From positions 1 through 11,082 of the forward strand of contig PMMV01000094.1 of the NCBI GenBank assembly GCA_003162115.1: a DNA stretch of 11,082 nucleotides, written 5' to 3'. The DNA comes from Methanobacterium sp. (GTDB taxonomy: Archaea; Methanobacteriota; Methanobacteria; Methanobacteriales; Methanobacteriaceae). The notes beneath the pieces were generated by a model, which searched no databases, was not told where the DNA came from, and worked only from the letters and a program-made list of their open reading frames with translations. Shown piece after piece: positions 1 through 7,550 of this stretch. Position numbers and translations under genes: made by a program. Every line of letters begins with the position of its first letter. Positions within the stretch are counted from its first letter, which is position 1.

Positions 1-16
1 CAACATCATGATATTG
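1..16. promoter_or_regulatory. Imperfect 16-bp palindrome at left edge, possible operator
   Basis: The bases CAACATCATGATATTG form a dyad with a single mismatched pair around a central ATCATGAT. Next to it (about 22-31) the minus strand reads TTTATATTTT, which resembles an archaeal TATA box for a leftward gene beyond the window edge. The palindrome would then lie near the transcription start, where archaeal repressors often bind. Equally, it may only be the spacer after the leftward HTH gene. This is inference from a short motif. Confidence 0.2.
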
Positions 17-33
17 TTTTAAAATATAAATTA

Positions 34-492
34 TTAACGTTTAATAAGTAAGTAAATAGTTCTAAGCGGTATTTTAAGATTTTTCGATATTCTTTTGGCT
101 GGAATTCCTTTATTATATAATTTTTTAACTTCCTTTGCTTTTTCTGATGTATATTTAACTTTTCTACCTCGTTTAAGACTTGAATTTTTAAGGTAGTATA
201 CTGTTTTAATAGGCAGGTTTAGTTTTTGAGATATTGCCTTTGGACTCTCACCTTTATCCAGCATAGACTGTATTTTGGTTGCTTCATTAGAACCGTATTT
301 CTTGGGTCTGCCCCTTCTCTGGACAGGTTCCACTTCAATACCAAGTTCGTTGAGCGCATCCATATACTTCTTAGATATTCTAGTGTAGATGCTAATTGGA
401 CATGTTATCTTCTCCAGATCTGGATTGTTGTCAAGTATCTCAATTATCTTACGGGAAGAAAGCTGTTCATTCACATAAACCACTAATACCAA
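34..492 (-). CDS. Tandem helix-turn-helix DNA-binding protein with AT-hook-like linkers
   Basis: A basic 152-residue protein, probably a DNA-binding regulator, with no named family I can assign with certainty. Residues 1-55 form a small alpha/beta-like domain that recalls DUF1699 of methanogens (a weak resemblance). Then come two similar units: a basic linker RRGRPKKYG (59-67) with a helix-turn-helix-like segment (about 70-102), and KRGRKVKYT (107-115) with a second such segment (about 117-150). Each ends in a matching LPIKTVYYL or IPLRTIYLL recognition-helix pattern, so the C-terminal half is an internal duplication. The RGRP core resembles an AT-hook. The start is TTG at 492; GAGGGG at 501-506 lies 8 nt upstream and the only nearby ATG (508) runs into a stop after two codons. 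The gene starts 20 nt after the DUF530 gene, so it is probably the last gene of the metG operon. Its targets are unknown. Confidence 0.8.
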   Translation of the reverse strand: MVLVVYVNEQLSSRKIIEILDNNPDLEKITCPISIYTRISKKYMDALNELGIEVEPVQRRGRPKKYGSNEATKIQSMLDKGESPKAISQKLNLPIKTVYYLKNSSLKRGRKVKYTSEKAKEVKKLYNKGIPAKRISKNLKIPLRTIYLLIKR

Positions 493-512
493 GATTTCAA
501 CCCCTCATACTT

Positions 513-2084
513 TTATCCCTTTATCATCTCTAAGAATTTTTTAGCCTTCTTGGTCTGGGGTTTTCCGAAGGTGTTCCATTTATCTCTTTCAACCTTAACA
601 TCGTCAGGGTCAACAGAAAAAACACGTGCAGCAACTTCAATCGAAAGTTTAACTGTTGTATTTAAAAGAACTGCAGCAGCAGCATTGGAATTAGTCTTAA
701 CATGGAGCCCTTTCATTTTATTCTCCATTTCAAATTTCTTTGAAAGTAAATTTTTAATATCAGGAACATATTCAATATTCTCGTGCATAAAATCCTTCAT
801 GATAATAACAACATCTTCATCAAAATCTTCATATGCTTTGATCTGGTTGGTGTCAAGATTTGGTCGCAGATTAGGGAATGGCCCTGAGTATTTGCTCCTG
901 CGATCATAGGACGTTGACAGGTAACATTTCAATATATCCCATAAGATCATGATCCTAGGCACTTCTACAAAAAGTTTTCTTTCGAGTTTTTCTCGGGATT
1001 CTATGTCAATTTTAAGCTCTTTATCAAAATTTCCTTTCTTATCCAAGAGTTTCTCCTTAAAGAGCATATCGTTAATTAGTTCATCTTGAATATGTTCAAA
1101 GTCAGATACGTCTTCAACCATTTTTTTAGCCAGCATCCTTGCCTTTTGAATTGTTTTATCATATACCTGAAGTTTGTTCTTGTTTATGATGATGTCATTT
1201 AGGATACTTGTAAAAACTTCCCTAGCCTTCTTTTCTGCAAGTTTTACGTATCCAATTGAAAGTGCTGTTTGTACATGTTTATCATTTATTATAGAGGGTT
1301 TCTTCCTATGAAATTGCATGAATTCAATACGAGCATTTGAACCATATTCCCTTCTTATTTCTCTTTCATAATTCATCTGATCCTTTGCATCAATGTTAAC
1401 CCTTTTTCTAATCCATCTTCCTTCCTCAAAGACTTTGATAACTAGTGAAAGGGTTTTTACAATTCCCCTCTTTTCATGTTTAAGGATTCTGACAATCTTC
1501 CGAAATGCCTCTCGCCCCATTGGAGATAGTTCGGACATTTTAACCATATAATCTCCTGATAATGGTAGATATTTGATAATTTCCAGTCTGTAAACTCCAT
1601 GATGGTTTATACCAAATTTAATATCACTTGAGCCACAGTTGCATCTACCTTTTAAGAAGGTGGCAAGTTCGTGTCCCGTAAATTTTCCTTTACAATTACT
1701 GCAGCTGAGTATTACAAATTCTTCAAGATGCCCGATTGCTATTTTATGGGATGCTATTGCCGATTTAACCCTGTCTAATATATTTTTTTTTGCGGCTGCA
1801 TTCATTCTAAAGTACTGGGTGTGTTTGTTAACATCGTAAATATCATCAACTTTCATCTCAGATTTGGAAGCGCGTCCGTATTTCATCAGGGATCTATAGG
1901 GAGTTTTGTAACCCTTGATTTCCATCGTGTCCCTCAGTTCCTGCAGTTCTTCAAGGTTCTTTTTAAGGTAATTGTATATGTGAATAAAGGTTTTGAAATC
2001 TTTGATTTCGTCAACTTCTACCCACTTATGTCTTATTCCATCAAGGAATCTCTCAGCATTTGCAATTAATACTGATTCGTTCAT
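513..2084 (-). CDS. DUF530-type methanogen protein with CxxC...CxC zinc site
   Basis: A 523-residue soluble protein that I recognise as the uncharacterised DUF530 family of methanogens, commonly found beside metG; its function is not established. An N-terminal helical region (1-125) is followed by a probable zinc-binding knuckle with Cys128, Cys131, Cys148 and Cys150. A charged helical and mixed middle follows. The C-terminal segment (about 462-500) is Ala-rich with an [11 protein letters not shown] pattern that resembles a helix-turn-helix or a TFIIB-like cyclin repeat (a weak resemblance). There is no signal peptide or membrane segment, and the length is normal for the family as I know it. 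The start ATG overlaps the metG stop (ATGA), with GGTGA about 9 nt upstream, so translational coupling to MetRS is likely. This suggests a role tied to translation or nucleic acid handling, but that is inference from context and the zinc site. Confidence 0.85.
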   Translation of the reverse strand: MNESVLIANAERFLDGIRHKWVEVDEIKDFKTFIHIYNYLKKNLEELQELRDTMEIKGYKTPYRSLMKYGRASKSEMKVDDIYDVNKHTQYFRMNAAAKKNILDRVKSAIASHKIAIGHLEEFVILSCSNCKGKFTGHELATFLKGRCNCGSSDIKFGINHHGVYRLEIIKYLPLSGDYMVKMSELSPMGREAFRKIVRILKHEKRGIVKTLSLVIKVFEEGRWIRKRVNIDAKDQMNYEREIRREYGSNARIEFMQFHRKKPSIINDKHVQTALSIGYVKLAEKKAREVFTSILNDIIINKNKLQVYDKTIQKARMLAKKMVEDVSDFEHIQDELINDMLFKEKLLDKKGNFDKELKIDIESREKLERKLFVEVPRIMILWDILKCYLSTSYDRRSKYSGPFPNLRPNLDTNQIKAYEDFDEDVVIIMKDFMHENIEYVPDIKNLLSKKFEMENKMKGLHVKTNSNAAAAVLLNTTVKLSIEVAARVFSVDPDDVKVERDKWNTFGKPQTKKAKKFLEMIKG

Positions 2085-4060
2085 CTTACATTTTCACCGA
2101 TCTCAGCGTCTTCAACAGTTAACAAACTCATATTACCATCAGTTGCCAATAGCATTCCCTCAGATTTTATTCCAAAAAGTTTTGCAGGTGGTAAATTCAC
2201 AAGTACAATCACTTTTTTGTTTAAAACTTCTTCTGGTGAGTATTTCTGGGCAACACCTGTAACTACCTGTATTTTCTTTTTACCAATGTCCACCATGAGC
2301 TTTAATAGATTGTCTGATTTTTTCACGTTCTCAGCACCAATAACTTTTCCAACCCTTAGATCCATAGCTACAAAATCATCTATTGATATTTCATCCTTCA
2401 TAGTTTCGACTTCCTTCAAATTTTCGTAAAGTTCTTCCTTCTCCTTGTTGATGACATCATCGTCTACCTTGGAAAAGATGGGTTTAGCTTCCTTTATTAA
2501 ATGACCAGGATGTATGAATTCAGCTGCATCATTCCATTTTTGGTCAGAATCAATATTTAAGATTTCCAATATCTCCTTTGTTTTAACAGGCATGTATGGT
2601 ATAAGAGTAACAGCCATAGTTTTCGAAAGCTGATTTGCCAGGTAAAGACAATTTCCAGCCACAGTTTGCGATGTTTTCACTGTTTTCCAGGGTTCTTTGT
2701 CGTTGAAATATTTGTTACCATACTTGGCGAGTTTTATAATTTCGATCAGACCTTCTCTGAACTTGAAATTTTCTATGTAATCTCCAACCTTTGTTGGCAG
2801 GGACTTTATTCTGGACTCGAATTCTTTATCGTAATCGTCAAAATCATGTGGGTCTGGTATTTTTCCATCAAAAAAGCGTGTGGTAAATGTAAAGGTTCGA
2901 TGCAGGAAGTTTCCGAGTACATCTGCAAGTTCATCATTAACTCTTCTCTGGAAGTCTTCCCATGAGAAATCTGTGTCCCTTGAGAGCGGTGCATTGGCTA
3001 CCAAGTAGTATCTGAGAGTGTCTGAATCAAAAGTTTCAAGAAAATCTGATGCCCATATAACCCAATTTTTACTGGTAGACATTTTCCTACCTTCGAGAGA
3101 TAAGTATTCTCCAGCTATTATAGTGTAGGGTAGTTTGCATCCGTAGGCCATTAAAAGTGCAGGCCAGAAGATGCTGTGGTGATAAATTATATCTTTACCA
3201 ATAAAATGTATGGCTTTGTCATTCCAGTAATCTTCCCACGGTTTTCCTGTTTTTTCTGACCAGAGTGCTGCCGAGGATATGTATCCCAGGAATGCTTCTC
3301 CCCATACATAGATTATCTTACCCTTTGCATCTTCAAGTGGTACTGGTATTCCCCATTCCATATCCCTAGTGAGTATCCAGTCTTTTAAACCTTCTTTCAA
3401 CCATTGTAGTGCATAGTTTTTAACATTTGGTGGGAGTTGATTGTTTGATTCAATCCATTCTTTTAGTTCATCTTGGAAGTGGCTGAGTTTAAAGAAGTAC
3501 TGTTTAGATTCTCTTATTTCTGGTGTTGCATTGCATATGAGACATGTTGGTTCGACTAGTTGAGTAGGTTCAAGATGTCTTCCACATGTTTCGCAGTGAT
3601 CACCCCTCGCTCCTTCACCACCACAATGGGGACATATGCCTTCAACATATCTGTCGGGTAAAAATCTGGCGCATTCCTCACAGTAGGGCTGTTGTATAAT
3701 CTTTTCATAAATAAACCCCTTTTCGTAGAGTTTTAAAAAGAAGTTCTGGGATATTTCATAATGTTTTGGATTTGTTGTTCTTGAAAAGTTGTCAAAAGAT
3801 ATGCTACAAGATTTAAGGTCACGTTTTATCATCTCATAGTACCTACCTGCTACTTCTTTAGCCGGCTTTCCTTCTTGCTCTGCCCTGACTGCAATAGGCG
3901 TTCCGTGTTCATCTGATGCACATACAAATAGAACATCGTTTCCTTTCATTCGGTTGTACCTTGCATATATATCTGCAGGTATGTAAGTTGATCTCAAATG
4001 CCCGAGGTGACATGGACCATTAGCATATGGAAGTGCAGATGTGATAAATACCTTACTCAA
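2081..4060 (-). CDS. metG: Methionyl-tRNA synthetase, archaeal form with C-terminal tRNA-binding domain
   Basis: A cytoplasmic class I aminoacyl-tRNA synthetase that charges tRNA(Met) with methionine using ATP, needed for both initiation and elongation. The catalytic Rossmann fold opens with [11 protein letters not shown] (HIGH signature HLGH at 18-21) and carries the second ATP motif as KMSTS (326-330), a common archaeal variant of KMSKS. The inserted connective peptide has four CxxC pairs (127/130, 143/146, 156/159, 173/176), consistent with two zinc sites. The helical anticodon-binding domain covers about 370-535. A C-terminal OB-fold of the EMAPII/Trbp111 type occupies about 560-659, with the recognisable VGKV, VTGVA and [11 protein letters not shown] blocks. 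The full length of 659 residues is normal. The start is TTG at 4060, because AAGGAGG (4068-4074) lies 7 nt upstream and the next residues fit the family start. It is the first gene of a three-gene operon and overlaps the next gene by 4 nt. Confidence 0.97.
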   Translation of the reverse strand: MSKVFITSALPYANGPCHLGHLRSTYIPADIYARYNRMKGNDVLFVCASDEHGTPIAVRAEQEGKPAKEVAGRYYEMIKRDLKSCSISFDNFSRTTNPKHYEISQNFFLKLYEKGFIYEKIIQQPYCEECARFLPDRYVEGICPHCGGEGARGDHCETCGRHLEPTQLVEPTCLICNATPEIRESKQYFFKLSHFQDELKEWIESNNQLPPNVKNYALQWLKEGLKDWILTRDMEWGIPVPLEDAKGKIIYVWGEAFLGYISSAALWSEKTGKPWEDYWNDKAIHFIGKDIIYHHSIFWPALLMAYGCKLPYTIIAGEYLSLEGRKMSTSKNWVIWASDFLETFDSDTLRYYLVANAPLSRDTDFSWEDFQRRVNDELADVLGNFLHRTFTFTTRFFDGKIPDPHDFDDYDKEFESRIKSLPTKVGDYIENFKFREGLIEIIKLAKYGNKYFNDKEPWKTVKTSQTVAGNCLYLANQLSKTMAVTLIPYMPVKTKEILEILNIDSDQKWNDAAEFIHPGHLIKEAKPIFSKVDDDVINKEKEELYENLKEVETMKDEISIDDFVAMDLRVGKVIGAENVKKSDNLLKLMVDIGKKKIQVVTGVAQKYSPEEVLNKKVIVLVNLPPAKLFGIKSEGMLLATDGNMSLLTVEDAEIGENVR

Positions 4061-4066
4061 TCTTAT

Positions 4067-4074
4067 TCCTCCTT
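4067..4074 (-). promoter_or_regulatory. Strong ribosome binding site fixing the TTG start of metG
   Basis: On the minus strand the sequence reads AAGGAGGAATAAGATTG. This is a full anti-16S match placed 7 nt before TTG and decides the start in favour of that codon. Confidence 0.75.
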
Positions 4075-4086
4075 AATATTAAAGAC

Positions 4087-4147
4087 TTAAATTAATTTAA
4101 AAGATGGATATAGAATATTATCAACCTTTAAAGTTAAAATTTAAATA
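4087..4147 (-). promoter_or_regulatory. Putative promoter region of the metG operon with 14-bp palindrome
   Basis: Two TATA-like stretches lie upstream of metG on the minus strand: TATTTAAAT around 4139-4147 and TTTTAAATT around 4094-4102. The first would give a leader of about 50 nt; the second would start transcription almost at the ribosome binding site. The second lies within a perfect AT-only palindrome TTAAATTAATTTAA (4087-4100) that could be an operator or a chance product of composition. No start site can be fixed from sequence alone. Confidence 0.35.
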
Positions 4148-4272
4148 AGAATCATACTCTACGAATTATACCTTCTAATAGATGAGATATATTCATTTAA
4201 TAGTTTATAATTTCCCCATATAAAATATGTTAAGATCGTCGATTACTGTATACTAACATCCAATATAAAAGT

Positions 4273-4290
4273 TATAACCTTCAGGTCATA
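4273..4290. promoter_or_regulatory. Imperfect 18-bp dyad upstream of the DUF4013 gene promoter
   Basis: TATAACCT and AGGTCATA are inverted half-sites separated by TC, and 7 of 8 pairs match. The dyad ends about 31 bp before the TATA-like box at 4322, a position compatible with an activator or a repressor of the rightward gene. No known regulator is recognised, so the role is inferred. Confidence 0.3.
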
Positions 4291-4321
4291 GACAGTTAAC
4301 AGGACATAATAAATTTAAGGA

Positions 4322-4329
4322 TATAAATA
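4322..4329 (+). promoter_or_regulatory. TATA box for the DUF4013 gene
   Basis: TATAAATA matches the archaeal TATA consensus and is the best such site upstream of the rightward gene. Transcription would start near 4350, about 30 nt before ATG at 4383. The ribosome binding site of that gene is weak (AAAAAGGT around 4370). Confidence 0.5.
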
Positions 4330-4382
4330 CGGAATATAACAACTTAAAGTATAATATGAATTGATAATAAAAAGGTTCGAAT

Positions 4383-5219
4383 ATGAGTGTAGGAAAAATT
4401 GTAAAGAATGCTTTGAGGTACCCATTTCAGGGTTGGAAGAAGATATTCTTATTGGGGATAATACTCCTTATCAGTAGTACGCTGGTTGATATAGCCGTAT
4501 TCGCTCGAAACAATGCTGAAACAGGACTTTTGATTATATTTGGATTCTTATTTGTTTTATTGGTATATGGATATTCATTAAAAATGATAAAATCATCACT
4601 GGCTGGAGACATGAATCTTCCAGCCTTTAATAATTGGATTGACATGTTAGCTACAGGAATTAAAGTATTGATAGTTGGAATTGTGTATTTTATCCCGATT
4701 ATTCTAGTTATTATATTAGCAGCGATATTATATCCATCAAACATAATAGCTATCTTTGGAGGGATTGGTTTAAATCCATTAGCAGTCGCTGGTTCATTAT
4801 TAGAGGCCATACTTATACAAGGAATCGGAAATCTTGTCCCAATATTATATAATGTAACAGATACTGCAATCATAGGTTCATTTGCACTTTTATATATTAT
4901 CATAATTACTCCATTACTTTTAATGGCAACAGTAAGAATGGCAGATGAAAATAAACTTAGAGAAGCCTTTAAATTACGTAAAATATTCGATAAAATCAGT
5001 ATTATAGGGTTCGATAATTTTGTAGAATGGTACACAATAACTGGAATTATTTATCTAATCATATTTGCCATTGTAAATGTTTTCTATTTTTATGTAGGGC
5101 CATTGATGCTTCTAATATTAATTCCCTATTATTACATATATCAAACAAGATCTCTAGCACTGATTTATATGAGCGATAAGAATTTGAAGCCCTTATTGTC
5201 AATAAAAAAAAATAGTTAA
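4383..5219 (+). CDS. DUF4013-family multi-pass membrane protein
   Basis: A 278-residue integral membrane protein that I place in the DUF4013 family, common in Methanobacteriales and haloarchaea and of unknown function. Predicted membrane helices lie at about 21-40, 48-66, 92-116, 160-182, 216-238 and 240-257, with a less certain hydrophobic stretch at 120-145. The family-typical block is at 78-106 (LPAFNNW followed by GIKVLIVGIVYFIP). The N-terminus shows the usual start with a KNALRYPFQGWKK amphipathic lead. It has no catalytic motif. The gene is monocistronic, with its own TATA box and a 265-nt spacer after it. The end is unusual: the frame passes through a run of nine adenines (5204-5212) and stops at once, while the +1 frame continues with a hydrophilic Glu/Lys/Ser tail to a TAA at 5263-5265. 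The native C-terminus may therefore be about 15 residues longer. Confidence 0.8.
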   Translation: MSVGKIVKNALRYPFQGWKKIFLLGIILLISSTLVDIAVFARNNAETGLLIIFGFLFVLLVYGYSLKMIKSSLAGDMNLPAFNNWIDMLATGIKVLIVGIVYFIPIILVIILAAILYPSNIIAIFGGIGLNPLAVAGSLLEAILIQGIGNLVPILYNVTDTAIIGSFALLYIIIITPLLLMATVRMADENKLREAFKLRKIFDKISIIGFDNFVEWYTITGIIYLIIFAIVNVFYFYVGPLMLLILIPYYYIYQTRSLALIYMSDKNLKPLLSIKKNS

Positions 5220-5484
5220 AGAAAATAATGAATCTGAAAAAAAATCTGAGAAATTAGAACTCTAAATTTCTTAAAAATATCTATCCAGAACAAAAACTAC
5301 AATAGCAAAAACTTTCTAAGTATTTATTTCAATTTTAAAATTCCTTATATCTGAATTATTATTGTCGTTTATGTAAATGTTTTTATAAAATCATATATTT
5401 AATTTATAATTATTTCAAAAATTAGATCATAAACTTCAAAATCTTTGAATAATAAATAATAATCAAAAAGTATGGAGGTTTATA
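5220..5484. other. AT-rich spacer between the DUF4013 gene and the small membrane-protein gene
   Basis: Apart from the first 46 nt, which may encode an out-of-frame tail of the preceding gene, I see no gene here. A TATA-like stretch at about 5394-5402 (ATATATTTA) could serve the downstream gene. The T-rich segment around 5320-5340 may end transcription of the upstream one. Confidence 0.4.
5474..5478 (+). promoter_or_regulatory. Ribosome binding site GGAGG
   Basis: GGAGG lies 6 nt before ATG at 5485 and sets the start of the small membrane protein. It is one of the two strongest ribosome binding sites in the window. Confidence 0.7.
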
Positions 5485-5844
5485 ATGAAATCGAATAAAC
5501 ATGTTAAACACCCTTATTCAATATTAAAAAAGTGCAGGGATGAACGTTCCAGCCTTGTACGTTGGAATGATGCAGTTCTTGAATGGATTGCAAATCATAT
5601 TTTAGGTTCAATAGTATTCTTCGATATGGCCATAATCATTCCATTATTAGCGATCCCAGCTCCAGATTACATTAAAGCTATTGTAATAATATTATCCAGT
5701 AATTGGATACAATTATGGGCTTTATTTGCGTTACAACACACACAGAAGAAGGCTGATGAAGCACGCGAAGTTAAAGCAGATGCTGATCATGAAGCACTAA
5801 CCCACATTGCAAATCAATTAGATAAATTACTTGAAGCTAAATAA
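5485..5844 (+). CDS. Small two-helix membrane protein, DUF1003 / low-affinity iron permease-like
   Basis: A 119-residue protein with a basic cytoplasmic N-terminus (1-35), two hydrophobic helices (about 37-56 and 61-83) joined by a short PAP turn, and a charged helical tail (84-119). The tail runs QHTQKKADEAREVKADADHE and ends in LDKLLEAK. This plan of two helices followed by a Q/N-rich start and an acidic-basic coiled tail resembles the DUF1003 and Fet4-like low-affinity iron permease families. The resemblance is by pattern only and no metal-binding residues stand out. It has its own strong ribosome binding site and no partner gene nearby, and its frame is clean. Transport of iron or another cation is possible but not shown. 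Confidence 0.65.
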   Translation: MKSNKHVKHPYSILKKCRDERSSLVRWNDAVLEWIANHILGSIVFFDMAIIIPLLAIPAPDYIKAIVIILSSNWIQLWALFALQHTQKKADEAREVKADADHEALTHIANQLDKLLEAK

Positions 5845-5892
5845 GAAATGAATAAAAATAAAACATAAGAAAATTACTTTTATAACATAGAG

Positions 5893-6078
5893 AAATGAAT
5901 TTGAACTTGAAAAATATACTGAGATGATAAAATCTCAACGGTCTACAATCCAAATAAAACACACTACTGGTACTACGATGGACCAAGTCCAACATCAGAA
6001 GAGTATAAAATAATGAAAAAATACCTACAAGAACGTTTAAAGAAAGATATGAGATCAAAGATCAAAAGAATTTATTGA
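5893..6078 (+). pseudogene. Unidentified gene remnant in two frames
   Basis: The frame from 5923 to TGA at 6076 encodes a protein-like stretch, TVYNPNKTHYWYYDGPSP, followed by a charged helix EEYKIMKKYLQERLKKD. It has no start codon before an internal Met and meets a stop at 5920-5922. In the adjacent frame just upstream (5894-5935) reads ELEKYTEMIKSQ, also protein-like. Joining the two needs one frameshift near 5930-5940. The composition (aromatic turn motif, amphipathic helix) looks like the end of a real gene, but I do not recognise the family. The leftward frame over the same bases is a shadow. Chance is not excluded. Confidence 0.35.
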
Positions 6079-6238
6079 ACATAATTACATGATAATACTA
6101 TTTTTATATATTTTATTCAAGCTTAAACAATTTCTTAATCAATAAAGGGATTAATTTGTTCCGTTTCATAAAATAATCATATTAAGATGTTAAACAAATT
6201 ACTTTTTCAAAACCATACCTTAAAATTTAATTATGCTT
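6079..6238. other. AT-rich spacer between two gene remnants
   Basis: No coding, RNA or repeat signal that I can support is visible in this stretch. A TATA-like TTTTTATATATTTT lies around 6103-6116, but nothing intact begins downstream of it. Confidence 0.4.
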
Positions 6239-6427
6239 TTTGATAAGACATTCCTTAAAATCAAGAAAATTATTAAATCTAATGCCTTACGTAACCAACA
6301 AGGAGGAGAAATCAGAGCAGAATCCGAACCAGGAAAAGGAACAACATTCTACTTCACAATTATTGAAAAAGAGTATGGTCAAACATTCCGATCTACTAAT
6401 TTTCAAACTATTCTATCATTCAACTAA
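6239..6427 (+). pseudogene. C-terminal remnant of a sensor histidine kinase (ATP-binding domain end)
   Basis: The stretch QQGGEIRAESEPGKGTTFYF (6296-6355), continuing into TI, is an almost perfect match to the last motif (G2 box and final strand) of HATPase_c domains in archaeal and bacterial sensor kinases, usually read as GGxIxxESExGKGTTFxF. Just before it, KIKKIIKS resembles the preceding kinase helix (AIVKKIIES). Everything else is missing: no N, G1 or F box, no dimerisation helix with the phospho-His, no sensor domain. The only ATG (6233) lies within the decayed helix and has no ribosome binding site, so the 64-residue frame is not a credible gene. I read it as the surviving tail of a deleted kinase gene. 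A T6 run at 6431-6436 follows. Confidence 0.65.
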
Positions 6428-6462
6428 TTATTTTTTATATATATCTAGATCTAAACACTTTT

Positions 6463-7275
6463 TTATTGATAGAAAAATTTCACTAGAGTGATAATTTGAT
6501 TTCTTGTAAATGTTGTGGTATAATATTTTTTGAATCCAATACTTTTATAAATTGGGTAGCCGGTTTCGCTTGCGTGAAAAACTAAAATTTTATATCCTCT
6601 GGTTTTAGCTTTATTAAGGAGTTGCTTAACCATAGCTTTAGCTACTCCTCTTCTTCGGACTTCAGGGAGTGTTCCAACATAATATATCCCTGCTGCATCA
6701 TTTCCCTTGAATAAAATAGATGATGCTACTGGCTTTCTCTTTAACATTCCCAAGTAATAATTAAAATTCAAATGATTTCCAACTCCCAGATTTAAGAAAT
6801 ATTTTTTATACAATTCTGCTTTGAATCCTTGGATATCAAAGCTTTTGATTAACATATTAGTCCAAATATCGAGTTCTTGTTGACTGGTTACCCTTTTTAT
6901 CTCAAAGTCTTTAGGTTGTTCAACATTTTCAGTTACAATGGCTAAATCAATTGCCATACCTGTCTAATATTATAAGATAAAAAAAATTATATTCATTTAA
7001 AAGTTTTTTCAGGTTTGACGGAGTAGAGAAGGGAGAAACATACCAAAAAGCAGAGATATTCAACTCCTCTATCCTAGAAACAATTTTGTATATCATATGG
7101 ACACTATCGAAGTTCGCCATGAAAATTCGACTTTCAAATTTTTTTTTGTGAAAATATATTTAATTTCAGGCGTATCATACAATTCATCCATATTCAAACG
7201 CCCCAAGTTCATGAAAAATTCAGAAGCATTATATTCAATCAAACGGGCCGTGATTTCCTTAGAGATAACCTTCAT
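6463..7275 (-). pseudogene. GNAT-family N-acetyltransferase broken by two frameshifts
   Basis: Three pieces on the minus strand together rebuild one protein of about 270 residues, of the two-part GNAT type common in methanogens. Piece 1 (7275 to about 7110) encodes the N-terminal start, with LYDTPEIKYIFTKK. Piece 2, in another frame (7111 to about 6958), reads FDSVHMIYKIVSRI, then AFWYVSPFSTPSNLKKLLNE. Piece 3 (6957-6463, 164 residues) begins MAIDL and holds the acetyl-CoA site VGTLPEVRRRGVAKAMV (about residues 93-109 of this piece) and the closing GYPIYKSIGFKKYY strand. In the family as I know it, GMAIDL is internal and follows the LxxxGxxY/F helix of piece 2, so the ATG at 6957 is not the original start and has no ribosome binding site. 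Frameshifts lie near 7108-7118 and 6957-6965. The C-terminal part could still be expressed as a short acetyltransferase; its substrate is unknown. Confidence 0.75.
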
Positions 7276-7550
7276 ATAATAATATACTATTACTTCGTTA
7301 ATAAAAATAAGTTATAAATAACTACAGAATTTAAGATAAAATTAATAAAAAGAATCATTTACCCATTAGATGGGAATAAACAAGATTAACCAATAACTTT
7401 GTGCAAATATCAATAAAGATCAACAACAAATTCTTTAATACTGATAAGAATGTCTCAAATGATGCTTAACTCAGTAGTTTACAATATCCATAGATTTTGT
7501 TTAAGTGAAATAAAGAAATAATATTAACATTATAATTAAACAATTATCAT
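7276..7550. other. AT-rich spacer between the broken GNAT gene and cadD
   Basis: No intact gene is visible. A small hairpin, CCCAT-TAG-ATGGG (7362-7374), is the only obvious structure and lacks a following T tract. Both neighbours point outward from this stretch, so it should hold their former promoters, but no TATA box stands out. Confidence 0.4.

Larger units (their letters stand above)
4061..4382. other. Divergent intergenic region between metG and the DUF4013 gene
   Basis: This 322-bp, strongly AT-rich spacer has no coding potential that I can support on either strand. It holds the outward-facing promoters of the metG operon and of the membrane-protein gene, plus two dyad elements listed separately. 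I see no tRNA-like or other structured RNA in it. Confidence 0.6.

Noticed and set aside
4427..5035. Leftward 202-codon frame opposite the DUF4013 gene
   Set aside because: It is the antisense image of a hydrophobic membrane-protein gene; it lacks a ribosome binding site and shows no family pattern.
5837..6058. Leftward 73-codon hydrophobic frame
   Set aside because: Its composition reflects AT-rich antisense sequence, and the opposite strand has the more protein-like fragment.
6233..6427. Intact small gene of 64 residues
   Set aside because: Only the last motif of a histidine kinase is present, with no ribosome binding site and no kinase core, so it is better read as a remnant.
7097..7279. 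Rightward 60-codon frame opposite the first GNAT piece
   Set aside because: The minus strand carries the recognisable GNAT N-terminus; this frame is its shadow.
7362..7374. Hairpin CCCAT-TAG-ATGGG as a terminator
   Set aside because: The stem is only five pairs, no T tract follows, and no intact gene ends there.
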